Positions 8,616-17,204 are shown, counted from the stretch's first letter. The stretch is 64,000 nt of DNA from Chloroflexota bacterium (GCA_016860845.1 BOKF01000009.1:124001-188000); one strand, 5' to 3'. The notes: a model not told the origin generated them from the sequence alone. Numbers and translations are program-made.

Positions 8616-8648
8616 CGAGTCCCCCCTTCAATGAATAGCTGCTCAGTT

Positions 8649-8676
8649 AGAGGGCCAAAGTTTAACTTTGACCCTC
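8649..8676. terminator. Hairpin between two minus-strand genes
   Basis: Palindrome agagggccaaagtt / aactttgaccctct, one mismatch. It is followed on the plus strand by ttattttttac but not by a T-run on the minus strand, so its role as a terminator for the upstream minus-strand dehydratase gene is uncertain. Confidence 0.35.
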
Positions 8677-8727
8677 TTATTTTTTACTTGGGACGATCCT
8701 CTGCCGGCGAACGAGTAACTCCTGCCT

Positions 8728-9750
8728 CTAATTTTTGACCTCCCGCCCGGCGTATTGGCGCTGGTAATATTCCTGATAATGATCGCCGCCTTTGATCTTG
8801 CGCCACCACCATTCGTTGTCTGCATACCATTTGACCGTAGCCGTGATAGCCTGCTCGAAGCTGTGGGCGCTGCGCCAGCCCAGGGCCTGGATTTTGCTGC
8901 AATCGAGAGCATAGCGCCGGTCGTGACCGGGCCGGTCGGTGATGGGTTGGATCAGGCTGGCGGGCTTGTCAAGCAGTTTGAGGATCAGGCGGGCCATCTC
9001 GATATTGGTGGTTTCAACGCCGGTGCCGAGGTTGTAGATTTCGCCGACCTGGCCCTGGCGCAGCACCATATCAATGCCTTCGCAGTGGTCCTGCACGTAC
9101 TGGTAATCACGCATTTGCAGGCCGTCGCCGTAAAGAGGCAGGGGCTTGTTGTCAATCGCGTTGGTGATAAAGAGGGGGACGGCCTTCTCCGGGTACTGGT
9201 AGGGGCCGATGTTGTTGCTGCCACGGGTGATGGTGACAGGGAGATTGAAGCTGGTGTAGTAGGCCAGGCACATCAAATCGCCGCCGGCTTTGGCCGCCGA
9301 GTAGGGGCTGCGCGTGTGCAGCTTGTCGCTTTCTTTGGAGCGGCCTTCCAGCACCGCGCCGTAGACTTCGTCGGTGCTGATCTGGTGATAGCGCTCGATC
9401 TGATACTTCTTGGCTGCCTCTAAAAGGATATAAGTGCCGTACACGTCGGTTTGAATAAAGCCGCCTGGCTCCATCAACGAGCGGTCCACATGGGTTTCGG
9501 CGGCAAAGTTGACGATGGTGTCAATATTGTAGCGCCCCATTACTTCGTCAACTTCGTGGGGATGGCAAATATCGCCCTGGTAAAAGTGATAACGCGGATT
9601 TTCTTCCACCGGGATCAGGTTGTCCAGATTGCCCGCGTAAGTCAGCTTGTCGAAAACGACGATGTTGACATCATCATATTTGCTGAGCATCAACTGGACA
9701 AAGTTCGAGCCGATAAAACCGGCCCCGCCGGTGACCAAGATATTTTTCAT
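8728..9750 (-). CDS. rfbB: dTDP-glucose 4,6-dehydratase
   Basis: 340 residues, standard length for RmlB/RfbB. Extended short-chain dehydrogenase signature: NAD-binding GGAGFIG (8-14), STDEVYG (125-131) and the YxxxK pair Y150/K154 (SPYSAAKAGGD). TRGSNNIGPYQYPEK and PLYGDGLQMRDYQYVQDHC are typical substrate-binding stretches. It converts dTDP-glucose to dTDP-4-keto-6-deoxyglucose for deoxysugar (for example rhamnose) synthesis. The other rml genes are not in the window. Ribosome site ggagg at 8-nt spacing. Confidence 0.93.
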   Translation of the reverse strand: MKNILVTGGAGFIGSNFVQLMLSKYDDVNIVVFDKLTYAGNLDNLIPVEENPRYHFYQGDICHPHEVDEVMGRYNIDTIVNFAAETHVDRSLMEPGGFIQTDVYGTYILLEAAKKYQIERYHQISTDEVYGAVLEGRSKESDKLHTRSPYSAAKAGGDLMCLAYYTSFNLPVTITRGSNNIGPYQYPEKAVPLFITNAIDNKPLPLYGDGLQMRDYQYVQDHCEGIDMVLRQGQVGEIYNLGTGVETTNIEMARLILKLLDKPASLIQPITDRPGHDRRYALDCSKIQALGWRSAHSFEQAITATVKWYADNEWWWRKIKGGDHYQEYYQRQYAGREVKN

Positions 9751-9847
9751 TACAATTGCCTCCAGAGTGGAAATATTTTAACACCGTCCATTTTAGTAGG
9801 GAAAAGTATGAAGTCAGTGTGAAAAAAGTTAGAAGACGGTTGGAAAA

Positions 9848-11047
9848 CTAGCCGGTGACATCCGATTGAACGACGCGAACAGACCGCCGCTGTAAGGCGG
9901 CATAGGCCAAAATACAAGCCAGGCCCAGCAGCGGGGGAAAAACTAACAGTTGCAGGCCGGCGGCTAATGAGGAATTGTCGGCCACAAAGCCGGTAAACGA
10001 TGCGCCCAGGCCGCCCGGCGCCCAGCCCACACCCATAACCAGGGCTGAGGCAAAACCAACCCCGTAAGGCCAGGTTTCCTGAGCCATAATAACGGCGACA
10101 GGAAAGGTCAGGCCGATGAGTACCCCCACCAATCCAACCAGCAAAAGCTGCCAGGGACCGCTGGCGTGCAGAAAAAGCCACAAAGCCGGCCCGATTAAAA
10201 CCATGCTGACCACAAACACCTGCCAGCCTCCAATCCGGTCAGACAGACTGCCGCCGGTCAGGCTGCCGATACCGGTAGCCACAGCAAAAGTAGCCAGCAT
10301 TTGTCCACCCAGTGCCAGCGAGCCGCTCTGGCTCTGAATCCATTCCGGCAAATAAGTCACAAAGCCTACCTGCACCCACGAGCGGCACATGACCGCCACA
10401 ACCAATAAGATCAGGCCCCGCTTAGTTCCGCTATCCATAGCCGACAGCGCAGGACGGTGAGGCGAATGGTGCGGGAGCCGGCTGGACTCAATTTGGCCCT
10501 CTCGGCCCAGTTGCCAGTGCAGCATCAGGCCGACCAGCAGGGCGATAGGAATCAGGATAGTGGTTCCTGGCAGGCCCAGCCAGGCGATGCCAGTCGCCAC
10601 CAGCAGCGGACTCAGGGCCGAGCCGAAGTTACCGCCTACGGCGAAAATAGATTGGGATGTCCCGCGATTCTTGCCGGTGTTGGCTGAAGCCAGGGTGGCC
10701 CCGGCCGGGTGAAATGCCGCCGAGCCAAGAACGCCCAGCCCAACCAGCCCGATTAACGAGAGATAGTTCCAGGTAAAGCCAACCAACCCCAACAGCGTTC
10801 CCATCCAGATTATGCTCAAAACGGTTATCCGCCGCGCTCCCCACTGGTCGCTCAAATGGCCGAAGACGGGCTGCAGCAGCGCCTCGCTCAAACCGGCGAC
10901 GAGGGCGATCACCCCAATCTGGCTGTAGGTCAGGCCCAGGGTGTTGATGAGAATAGGATAAAGCACCGGCAAAAAATTGCCGCACAATTCAATGGTAAAA
11001 TGGGCCAGAGCCACCAGAAACACGGCCCGGGTGAAAAAAGAAGTCAT
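9848..11047 (-). CDS. MFS transporter, fosmidomycin-resistance-like
   Basis: 399 residues with about 12 membrane helices. The loop GHLSDQWGARRI (about 63-75) is the MFS motif A, and GVLGSAAFHPAGATLAS matches the region conserved in Fsr-type exporters. The second half repeats the motif as GGSLSDRIGG. Probably a drug or metabolite exporter in the inner membrane; substrate unknown. It lies downstream of the DsbA-cyclophilin gene but is separated from it by a terminator. Confidence 0.85.
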   Translation of the reverse strand: MTSFFTRAVFLVALAHFTIELCGNFLPVLYPILINTLGLTYSQIGVIALVAGLSEALLQPVFGHLSDQWGARRITVLSIIWMGTLLGLVGFTWNYLSLIGLVGLGVLGSAAFHPAGATLASANTGKNRGTSQSIFAVGGNFGSALSPLLVATGIAWLGLPGTTILIPIALLVGLMLHWQLGREGQIESSRLPHHSPHRPALSAMDSGTKRGLILLVVAVMCRSWVQVGFVTYLPEWIQSQSGSLALGGQMLATFAVATGIGSLTGGSLSDRIGGWQVFVVSMVLIGPALWLFLHASGPWQLLLVGLVGVLIGLTFPVAVIMAQETWPYGVGFASALVMGVGWAPGGLGASFTGFVADNSSLAAGLQLLVFPPLLGLACILAYAALQRRSVRVVQSDVTG

Positions 11048-11071
11048 ATCGAGGGTCCTCTTAAGTATAGA

Positions 11072-11097
11072 AAAACGCCCCGGTTGGGGGGCGTTTT
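11072..11097 (-). terminator. Rho-independent terminator of the DsbA-cyclophilin gene
   Basis: Perfect stem aaaacgcccc / ggggcgtttt (11072-11081 and 11088-11097) with 6-nt loop. Read on the minus strand it ends in a T-run (gtttttc) 29 bp after the TAG stop at 11126. Confidence 0.85.
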
Positions 11098-11125
11098 CTT
11101 TTGCTGTACAGGGTTGACTGCCCGC

Positions 11126-12538
11126 CTAACTCTTTTCCTCAATAGTGATGTCCGTAATTTTGTCGCCAGGAGGAGCATCGGGGGTGGTTTGTGGGTCGCG
11201 CGGGGTAATGGCCTCAACTACGTCCATCCCCTCGATGACGCGGCCAATGATGGTAAAGCCCGAGTTCAATTGCGGAACGGCATCGTAGGTAATGAAAAAC
11301 TGGCTGCCGTTGGTGTTGGGACCGCTGTTAGCCAGCGAGACAACTCCCGGCCCGTCAAACGTACGGGAGGAAGCGATTTCGTCGTTGCAGCGGTAGCCGG
11401 GGAAGCCAATGCCAAGACCGGTCGGGTCGCCGCCCTGGGCCACAAAGCCCGGCAGGACGCGATGGAAGGTGACGCCTTTATACCAGCCGTTTTCGGCCAA
11501 AAAGGCGAAGCTGTTGACATTCACCGGGGCGGTGTCCGTGTAAAGTTCAATAACAATATCACCTTTTCCGGTTTCGATGGTGGCCGTGTACTGTTTTTCG
11601 GGATCAAGGACCTGCTCCGGCTGGCTGTACCAATTCTCACGCAGTTGCATAAGCTTGATAAAAGCATCCAGCCCTTCGTAGGATAGGCCAAAATTTTGGG
11701 CCGGATAATCTACCCCGTTGACGACAAAGCTGGGCGTGCTGGTCAACTGAGATTGGACAGCCGCATCGTAATCCGCCTGAATTTTGTCGGCATAGGTATG
11801 CTTTTCCAGGTCTGACTTGAACTGGTCAATATCCGCTACTCCGGCTTCTTCGGCGTAGCCAACGAGCACCTCTATCATCTCGGCTTCAGGCTTGGAAACC
11901 CACTGGTCCTGGCGCTCAAACAAAAGGTCGTGCATTTCCCAGAATTTATCCTGGGCGCCTGCCGCTTCGGCAGCTTCGGCGGTAATCATAGCTTTATCGT
12001 GAATGGTCAATAAGGGAAAATGACGAAAAACCAGGCGCAGGTCATCGCCGTAATCATCTTTGAGTTTCTCCGCCACGGGAGAAATACCGGCGCAGCCCGG
12101 TCATTGAAAGTCGCCGTATTCAATCAGGGTGACTGGCGCATTGTCCGGGCCTTTCGACCAATCCTGATCGGATACGGGGGCAATCAGGCTGTTACTGGGA
12201 ATTTCGACTGCCTGGCAGATCGCGTCTGAAGTTGCTGCCGGGGCGGATGTGCCGGTGGGAGTAGCCACCTCTGAGGTGGCGGCTGCCTCGGTGGCTGTTG
12301 GCTGTTGTGCTTCAGGTTGGGTTGTGGCCGGGGCGGCGGCTGCTTCTTCGGTTTGAGTAGGCCCGCACGATTCATCGGCGCCACAGCTAGCGTCTCCATT
12401 TGTGGTGACCACTGCCGCTGCTGCTTCGGTTTGGGTGGGAGCGGGCTGGGCCGCGCCGCCGCAGGCAGCCAAAAGCAGCAAACTCAGCAAGAGCAAGCTC
12501 ATCAGCCAGGCTACCTGTGGCTGAAATTGTTTTAGCAT
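11126..12538 (-). CDS. Probable selenoprotein: lipoprotein with DsbA-like thioredoxin domain fused to cyclophilin
   Basis: One frame of 471 codons runs from ATG at 12538 (ribosome site aggaagagga) to TAG at 11126, interrupted only by TGA at 12103-12101 (codon 146). The first half has a lipobox (LLAAC, Cys26), an Ala/Thr/Glu-rich linker and the strand VTLIEYGDFQ. After the TGA come PGC and a continuing DsbA/Thioredoxin_4 domain with LVFRHFPL and the cis-Pro loop TSTPSF (Pro269). A cyclophilin domain follows (about 317-468) with FHRVLPGFVAQGGDPTG (Arg360) and SQFFIT (Gln413). The TGA replaces the first Cys of the CxxC motif, giving U146-P-G-C149, and a SECIS-like hairpin follows. Predicted role: extracytoplasmic thiol oxidoreductase plus prolyl isomerase acting in protein folding. 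A nonsense mutation or sequencing error (TGC to TGA) is the alternative. TGA serves as an ordinary stop in neighbouring genes. Confidence 0.8.
12065..12084 (-). promoter_or_regulatory. Candidate bacterial SECIS element
   Basis: On the minus strand a perfect 7-bp stem (tttctcc / ggagaaa) encloses the loop CGTGGC. The stem starts 17 nt and the loop 24 nt after the in-frame TGA at 12103-12101. Bacterial SECIS elements have a short stem, a small apical loop with a G among its first two bases, and a UGA-to-loop distance of about 16-37 nt, all of which are met. It lies inside the coding sequence, as in all bacterial selenoprotein genes. Confidence 0.7.
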
Positions 12539-12650
12539 GGTCCTCTTCCTTTTTCGTAATGACTAGAATGGAATAACGAGGGATATTTTACCATAAACCT
12601 GGGGAATGTCGAAGTGGAGGGTGGCTCGACCTTTGAACGGAGAGCGGCAG

Positions 12651-13979
12651 TTATTCGTGAACTACTACCAGGGTACCCGGGTTATCGGTGCTGGCAACTA
12701 CCTCGGCCTGGCCAGGGGGAAGAACCGGGTTGGCCCACTCAAATAACTGCTTGGCCTGGCTGGTTTCCAAATTAACGCAGCCGTGACTCATCGGCTGGCC
12801 AAAGTTGCTGTGCCAATAGGTGCCATGTAAAGCGTAACCGGCGTAGAAATACATCGTGTAGGGGACTTCGGGTAAATAATAGTCAGAGCCAACCATCAGG
12901 GTGGAGGTCAGTTTCCAGTAGATGTTGAACTTGCCCAGCACGGTCGGGGTGTTGGGCAGCCCGGTCGAAACGGTGAACGACATCACCGGCACGTCACCCT
13001 CCCAGGCCGTCACCTTCTGGTTGGTCACGTCAACTTCGATCCACTTTTCGCCGGGGTAGGCTGGCTGGTGCGCCAGCAAAGCGCGATCAACCGGCTGTTT
13101 TTCGGGGGGGAACGGCCCAACTGGCCCAATGAGTTGAGACGGGTCAATTGAAACCTGTTTAGTTTCATGGTTGAATGAGTGGGCCAGATCTGCGGAAAGC
13201 GGAACTGTGGTTGAAGGGAGGGATGAGTCAGCTATGGTGGGTGGTTGGTAAATGTGGGGGGGTGGTTCCGGCAGAACAACGGTATCTGTAGCCGAGGTCA
13301 AACTTTTGCTGCCGGTTTTTGGCGTTGTCACGACTACCGGGTCGGCTGCTACGGCTGCTTCAACCTGGGGACTTGCCGTTGGCACGGGAGCAGCGATGGG
13401 CGCACCGGCCAAGGTGGATGAGGGTATGGCCGGCATCCAGGCAGCCAGGGTTTCCGGCGGCACAAACAAGAGCGCGCCCAGGCCAATGGCCATCAGGCCG
13501 AGCGCCCCGGTAATCAAAAAGATACCCAGGAAAGGATTGATGGTACGGCGGGCGCGGTGAGCCAAAGCGCCTTTTTTGGCCTTTTCCTGGACTTCTTCGG
13601 AAAGCAAGAGAGAGCGGATGGAGTCTTCACCGGCATCTTCGCTTGAAGTAGTGGCTGTCTGGTCCGAGGTTGGCGCAGTGTGGTCGGTGGGAGGGTCTGG
13701 CTGTTCCGGCGGCAGTCCCAAGCGCACCCTGGCCCAGCGAATCCCGGCTTTGGCCCGTTCATTGCTCGGGTCGAGGGCCAACACCCGGTTAAGCAGACGA
13801 ATGGTATCTTGCGGGGAGGGCAGGACAAAAGCTAACCAGAGCATCGCGGGAATGTTGTTGGGGTCTTGCCTGAGCACGGCGATGAGGTGACTTCTGGCCT
13901 CGTTTTCTCGGCCAGTACGGGCTGCTTCAATACCCAGGCGCAAATTGTCAGTAATGGTCGCTGGTTGTTGGCTGCTCAT
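12651..13979 (-). CDS. Membrane-anchored L,D-transpeptidase (YkuD) with N-terminal TPR
   Basis: 442 residues. Residues about 8-85 form a TPR-like pair (EAARTGRENEARSHLIAVLR, LNRVLALDPSNERAKAG). A single membrane helix follows at about 147-172, then a Pro/Thr-rich linker, and a YkuD domain at about 310-442. The catalytic signature is HGTYWHSNFGQPMSHGCVN, with Cys401 as nucleophile. The family cross-links peptidoglycan stems (3-3 links) or attaches proteins to the wall. The TPR is predicted on the cytoplasmic side and the catalytic domain outside. Followed leftward by the selenoprotein-like gene's upstream region. Confidence 0.88.
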   Translation of the reverse strand: MSSQQPATITDNLRLGIEAARTGRENEARSHLIAVLRQDPNNIPAMLWLAFVLPSPQDTIRLLNRVLALDPSNERAKAGIRWARVRLGLPPEQPDPPTDHTAPTSDQTATTSSEDAGEDSIRSLLLSEEVQEKAKKGALAHRARRTINPFLGIFLITGALGLMAIGLGALLFVPPETLAAWMPAIPSSTLAGAPIAAPVPTASPQVEAAVAADPVVVTTPKTGSKSLTSATDTVVLPEPPPHIYQPPTIADSSLPSTTVPLSADLAHSFNHETKQVSIDPSQLIGPVGPFPPEKQPVDRALLAHQPAYPGEKWIEVDVTNQKVTAWEGDVPVMSFTVSTGLPNTPTVLGKFNIYWKLTSTLMVGSDYYLPEVPYTMYFYAGYALHGTYWHSNFGQPMSHGCVNLETSQAKQLFEWANPVLPPGQAEVVASTDNPGTLVVVHE

Positions 13980-14100
13980 ACGCTTGTTCTTGTCCCAAAA
14001 AGTGTTACTAGTTTAGCATAGCTTATGTTAGATTGCAATCCATTTGTCTGAGGTTAAGGGATTAGCTTCGCTGTAAAGAAGATTCTATGGTAAAATGACC

Positions 14101-14149
14101 GCACCCCCACCCTAACCCTCCCCCTTTTAGGGGGAGGGCAGGGGAGGAG
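14101..14149. repeat. C-rich/G-rich palindrome, family copy 2 (contains trmD ribosome site)
   Basis: ctaaccctcccccttt is followed by agggggagggca and ggggaggag, an imperfect palindrome of the same family as the copies at 6925, 42516 and 52769. Its right end provides ggaggag, the only Shine-Dalgarno-like sequence before trmD. Confidence 0.6.
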
Positions 14150-14164
14150 TCGGTGGTCGTTTTG

Positions 14165-14953
14165 ATGCGATTTGATATTTTGACCCTTTTCCCCGAAATG
14201 TTTACGGGCGTTTTTGACGCCACGATTATTGGTCGCGCCCGCGAGATGGGGCACGTCGAAATTGTGCTGCACAATATTCGCGACTACGCCCCCGGCAAAC
14301 ATCATGTGACCGACGATACGCCCTACGGCGGCGGGGGGGGCATGGTTATGAAGCCGGAGCCGATTTTTAATGCGGTCGAGGCTATCCTGGGGCTTGAGAT
14401 CCCCGGCGATGGCTATCAGCCGCTGGTGCAGCAAGGCTATCCGCCCATCATCTTGCTGACGCCCCAGGGCCGCCTGCTCAAGCAAACGGTCGCCCGCGAG
14501 TTGATGGCCCACGAGCGGATGCTGCTGCTGTGCGGCCGCTATGAGGGCGTGGACGAGCGGGTGCGCCAATACCTGGCCACCGACGAGCTTTCTGTCGGCG
14601 ATTACGTTCTCTCCGGCGGCGAAATTGCGACGATGGTATTGGTAGATGTGCTGACCCGCCTCATTCCCGGCGTGCTGGGCGACCCCGCCGCCACCGCCAA
14701 TGACTCTCACTCCGCCGGTCTGCTGGAATATCCCCACTACACCCGTCCCGCCGACTATCGGGGCCATGCCATTCCCGACATTCTTCTCTCCGGCCATCAC
14801 GCCAAACTGCAAGCCTGGCGGCGGCAGCAAGCGCTGGCCCGCACCCTGGCCCGCCGCCCGGATTTATTGGCCGAAGCGAAGCTGAGTGAGGCGGATCGGA
14901 AGTATCTGGCCGGGTTGTCCTTAAACGCCTCAGAAGATGAAGTAAACCCATGA
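14165..14953 (+). CDS. trmD: tRNA (guanine-N1)-methyltransferase TrmD
   Basis: 262 residues from the ATG at 14165, chosen because the family begins [13 protein letters not shown]; an in-frame GTG at 14153 would add four residues. Hallmarks of the trefoil-knot SAM enzyme are [29 protein letters not shown] and [13 protein letters not shown] (SAM site), and the catalytic-loop region EYPHYTRP. It methylates G37 of tRNAs to prevent frameshifting. It heads the conserved trmD-rplS-rnhB order; the usual upstream partners rpsP and rimM are absent here. Confidence 0.96.
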   Translation: MRFDILTLFPEMFTGVFDATIIGRAREMGHVEIVLHNIRDYAPGKHHVTDDTPYGGGGGMVMKPEPIFNAVEAILGLEIPGDGYQPLVQQGYPPIILLTPQGRLLKQTVARELMAHERMLLLCGRYEGVDERVRQYLATDELSVGDYVLSGGEIATMVLVDVLTRLIPGVLGDPAATANDSHSAGLLEYPHYTRPADYRGHAIPDILLSGHHAKLQAWRRQQALARTLARRPDLLAEAKLSEADRKYLAGLSLNASEDEVNP

Positions 14954-14995
14954 GTGAATGGAATTTTCACGCTGGAGCGAAATTTCCCCCTAGAT

Positions 14996-15025
14996 TTGCT
15001 TGACTCCCTTAACTTATGCTATAAT
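14996..15025 (+). promoter_or_regulatory. Putative sigma-70 promoter upstream of rplS
   Basis: TTGCTT (14996-15001) and TATAAT (15020-15025) are spaced 18 bp. A second reading, TTGACT at 15000, has only 14 bp spacing. It lies in the trmD-rplS gap just before a terminator-like hairpin. Confidence 0.55.
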
Positions 15026-15037
15026 CCTCCTTCGTGA

Positions 15038-15063
15038 CTGGCGACAACGCCAGCACTTTTTTT
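15038..15063 (+). terminator. Terminator-like hairpin between trmD and rplS
   Basis: Perfect 6-bp stem ctggcg/cgccag with ACAA loop, followed by CAC and seven or more T. It may end trmD transcripts or act as a leader attenuator for rplS, since the putative promoter lies directly upstream. Confidence 0.6.
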
Positions 15064-15104
15064 GTGGAATAAATTATTTTCTGACAAAATAAAGAGCTGA
15101 TCAT

Positions 15105-15200
15105 AAAGCGTAAAACGTAATGCGTAAATGATTGACCCGCAAAGTAGACATTACGGCCAGCACCCGTTTTTTGGGTGTTCACGTTTCACGTTTTACGGGT
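15105..15200. repeat. Inverted repeat of the CGTAAAACGT type before rplS
   Basis: cgtaaaacgt (15109-15118) pairs with acgttttacg (15188-15197). Inside is a second hairpin, cacccgttttttgggtg. Related short phrases (acgtttcacgtttt) recur at about 33465. The rplS frame is open through this repeat from 15132, but that is not evidence for translation. Confidence 0.5.
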
Positions 15201-15236
15201 GAGCGCTTTTTCAACGTTAATAACGAGGTACAGACA

Positions 15237-15608
15237 ATGGCTCACGCAGTTGATTTAATCCAGGCAATCGAATACCAGGCAACGCAGCAGATCAAGGATG
15301 AACGGCCGGAACTGCGCCCTGGCGACACGGTCAATGTGCATGTCCGCATCGTCGAAGGGAACCGCGAGCGCATCCAGGTGTTTCAAGGGATCGTGGTGGC
15401 TATCCGGGGCGGCGGGATGAACAAATTCTTCACGGTGCGGCGGATCGCCGCGCACGGGGTTGGGGTGGAACGCACCTTTCTCTACTACTCACCGCGTATT
15501 GAAAAAATCGAGGTGCTGCGCCACGCCAAAGTCCGCCGGGCCAAGCTTTATTACCTGCGCTCCCTCAGCGGTAAGTCGGCTCGCTTGAAGGAAAAGCGCC
15601 TTCCTTAA
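15237..15608 (+). CDS. rplS: 50S ribosomal protein L19
   Basis: 123 residues from the ATG at 15237 ([15 protein letters not shown]), matching the family's usual length of about 115. The frame is open further upstream, but that extension lies in a repeat. Signature stretches are [41 protein letters not shown] and [20 protein letters not shown]19 sits at the 30S-50S interface of the ribosome. It follows trmD and precedes rnhB, as in many bacteria. Confidence 0.97.
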   Translation: MAHAVDLIQAIEYQATQQIKDERPELRPGDTVNVHVRIVEGNRERIQVFQGIVVAIRGGGMNKFFTVRRIAAHGVGVERTFLYYSPRIEKIEVLRHAKVRRAKLYYLRSLSGKSARLKEKRLP

Positions 15609-15652
15609 AGAAAGAAATAGAAGATAGAGGATAGTAGGTGGAAGATAGAAAT

Positions 15653-16321
15653 ATGACCTTCGACCTTCGATCCACTATTCTCTATCCTCCATCCTCTGCT
15701 CTTCCCAATTTACACAAAGAAATGACCCTGCGCGAGCAGGGTTTTCGTTTTATAGCCGGGTTGGATGAGGCGGGGCGAGGCGCCTGGGCCGGCCCGGTTG
15801 CCGCCGTCGCTGTCATTTTGCCGCTCGACCGGCCTGACCTGGCCGCCGTTCTGGCCGGGCTGGACGACTCTAAAAAGCTGCGACCCCATCAGCGCGAACA
15901 ATTCTTTGAATTGATCCACGAGGTGGCCCTGGCCGTTGGCGTAGGGCTGGTTTCAGCGGCGCGGGTGGACGAGTTGAACGTGCTCGAAGCGACACGCCAG
16001 GCCATGCAGCAAGCCCTCAGTGCGCTAAAAGTGCTGCCGGATTACCTTCTGCTGGATCATGTCCGTTTGCCCGCCGTTGCCTTGCCCCAGGATGCTTTCC
16101 CCAAAGCTGATCGTCTTTCCCTTACCGTGGCCGCTGCCTCGGTGGTGGCCAAGGTCACGCGGGACCGCCTGATGGTCCAATATGACCAGGAGCATCCCGG
16201 TTATGCCTTTGGCCGGCACAAAGGGTACGGCACTGCCGCTCATCAAGTGGCTTTGGCTGAACTTGGCCCCAGCCTCCTCCATCGAATGAGCTATAAACCC
16301 GTGAAAGCGGCCCTTTTCTAA
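15653..16321 (+). CDS. rnhB: Ribonuclease HII
   Basis: 222 residues from the ATG at 15653. The catalytic signature is [14 protein letters not shown] (Asp38, Glu39), followed by LDDSKKL and LLLDHV, which carry further acidic residues, and KVTRDRLM. The start is uncertain: [16 protein letters not shown] aligns with the conserved PxLxxExxLxxxG[FY]R that precedes the active site in relatives. The ATG at 15722 is therefore too late, and the first residues (about 1-16) are encoded by a short repeat (gatagaggatag / ctatcctccatc type). GTG at 15638 is also possible. Removes ribonucleotides from DNA. Confidence 0.92.
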   Translation: MTFDLRSTILYPPSSALPNLHKEMTLREQGFRFIAGLDEAGRGAWAGPVAAVAVILPLDRPDLAAVLAGLDDSKKLRPHQREQFFELIHEVALAVGVGLVSAARVDELNVLEATRQAMQQALSALKVLPDYLLLDHVRLPAVALPQDAFPKADRLSLTVAAASVVAKVTRDRLMVQYDQEHPGYAFGRHKGYGTAAHQVALAELGPSLLHRMSYKPVKAALF

Positions 16322-16339
16322 TCCTCCGTTTACTTATGT

Positions 16340-17143
16340 TTATCTCTTGAGGGGAATAAAGCCATGCTCCGGTCCCAGTTGGTCGAACTGGGCCTTGAGC
16401 ATGTCTCGCTCGACGGTTTTGCGGGCGACTTTTCGCTCCATCTCGGCCGCCAGTTCGCCCAGCAAATCCCGGCCCCGGCGGCGGGCCAGTTTGACCTCCA
16501 AGCTCAACTGCACGCTGGGACGGTGGGGAATTTGGCGCAACTCGCGTTCGATCTGGCGCAGCCGGCGCTGGCAGCGCTCCAGTTCAGCTTGCAACGCTTC
16601 GAGCGAAACCTCGAAGGTTGAACGTTCAATCTCCAACGTTTGGGCCAGTGCGATCAGTTCGGCCAGGCTGCGGGCGGCATAAGCGGCATTGATCGCCGCC
16701 ATTTTTTCGGTGCGCCGGGCGCGGTCGAGTTCGTCCGCGGCCAAATCGGGGTGGGAGCGGCGGGCCAGTTGGCGGTACAGACGCCGGATTTCGACCTCGT
16801 CGGTGGGGCTGGGCGGTTGGGGCGGTGGGGTGGGGGCACAATCGGCGGGCCGCTGCCAGGCGCGGCGGTACTGGTAGTCCACCGAGGCATAATCCTGGCC
16901 CTGCTGCTTTCGCCGGATGAGGTGCAGGCGGTCCATATACCGCTCGATTTCCGCTTCGAGCGCCTCCAACCGGTCGTACAAGTAGCCGACGCGGGCTTCA
17001 AAGGCAAATTCAAAAGCATTGACCTCGGCCAGCCGGTCGGCCAGTTCCGCCTCTTTTTCGATCAGCTCACTTTTGGCCTGCTCGACAGCGGCGCGGAGGC
17101 GGTTTAATTTTTCGGATGTAGTTTCTGTTTGTGAACGGGCCAT
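16340..17143 (-). CDS. Coiled-coil protein with internal J-domain
   Basis: 267 residues with two long Glu/Arg/Leu-rich coiled coils (about 8-85 and 170-255). Between them is a J-domain-like segment: EIRRLYRQLARRSHPDLA, then EKMAAINAAYAARS. The HPD motif needed to stimulate DnaK ATPase is present. A Pro-rich spacer precedes it. J-domains are usually N-terminal; here it is flanked by coils. Cytoplasmic, with no signal peptide. Probably a DnaK co-chaperone with an unknown client; no dnaK gene is nearby. Confidence 0.7.
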   Translation of the reverse strand: MARSQTETTSEKLNRLRAAVEQAKSELIEKEAELADRLAEVNAFEFAFEARVGYLYDRLEALEAEIERYMDRLHLIRRKQQGQDYASVDYQYRRAWQRPADCAPTPPPQPPSPTDEVEIRRLYRQLARRSHPDLAADELDRARRTEKMAAINAAYAARSLAELIALAQTLEIERSTFEVSLEALQAELERCQRRLRQIERELRQIPHRPSVQLSLEVKLARRRGRDLLGELAAEMERKVARKTVERDMLKAQFDQLGPEHGFIPLKR

Positions 17144-17204
17144 TCATTCAGTCCAGGTGATGCATTTACGAAATTATACCCGATAATACGATTCCCACAC
17201 AACC

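Noticed and set aside
12101..12103. TGA recoded as tryptophan throughout the genome
   Set aside because: TGA ends several neighbouring genes (for example DUF3054, the sigma factor and the 28142 HNH gene), Trp uses TGG, and the position aligns with Cys, so a code change is not supported.
15132..15236. N-terminal extension of ribosomal protein L19
   Set aside because: The open frame before the ATG at 15237 runs through an inverted repeat, and L19 proteins start at the MAHAV-like position.
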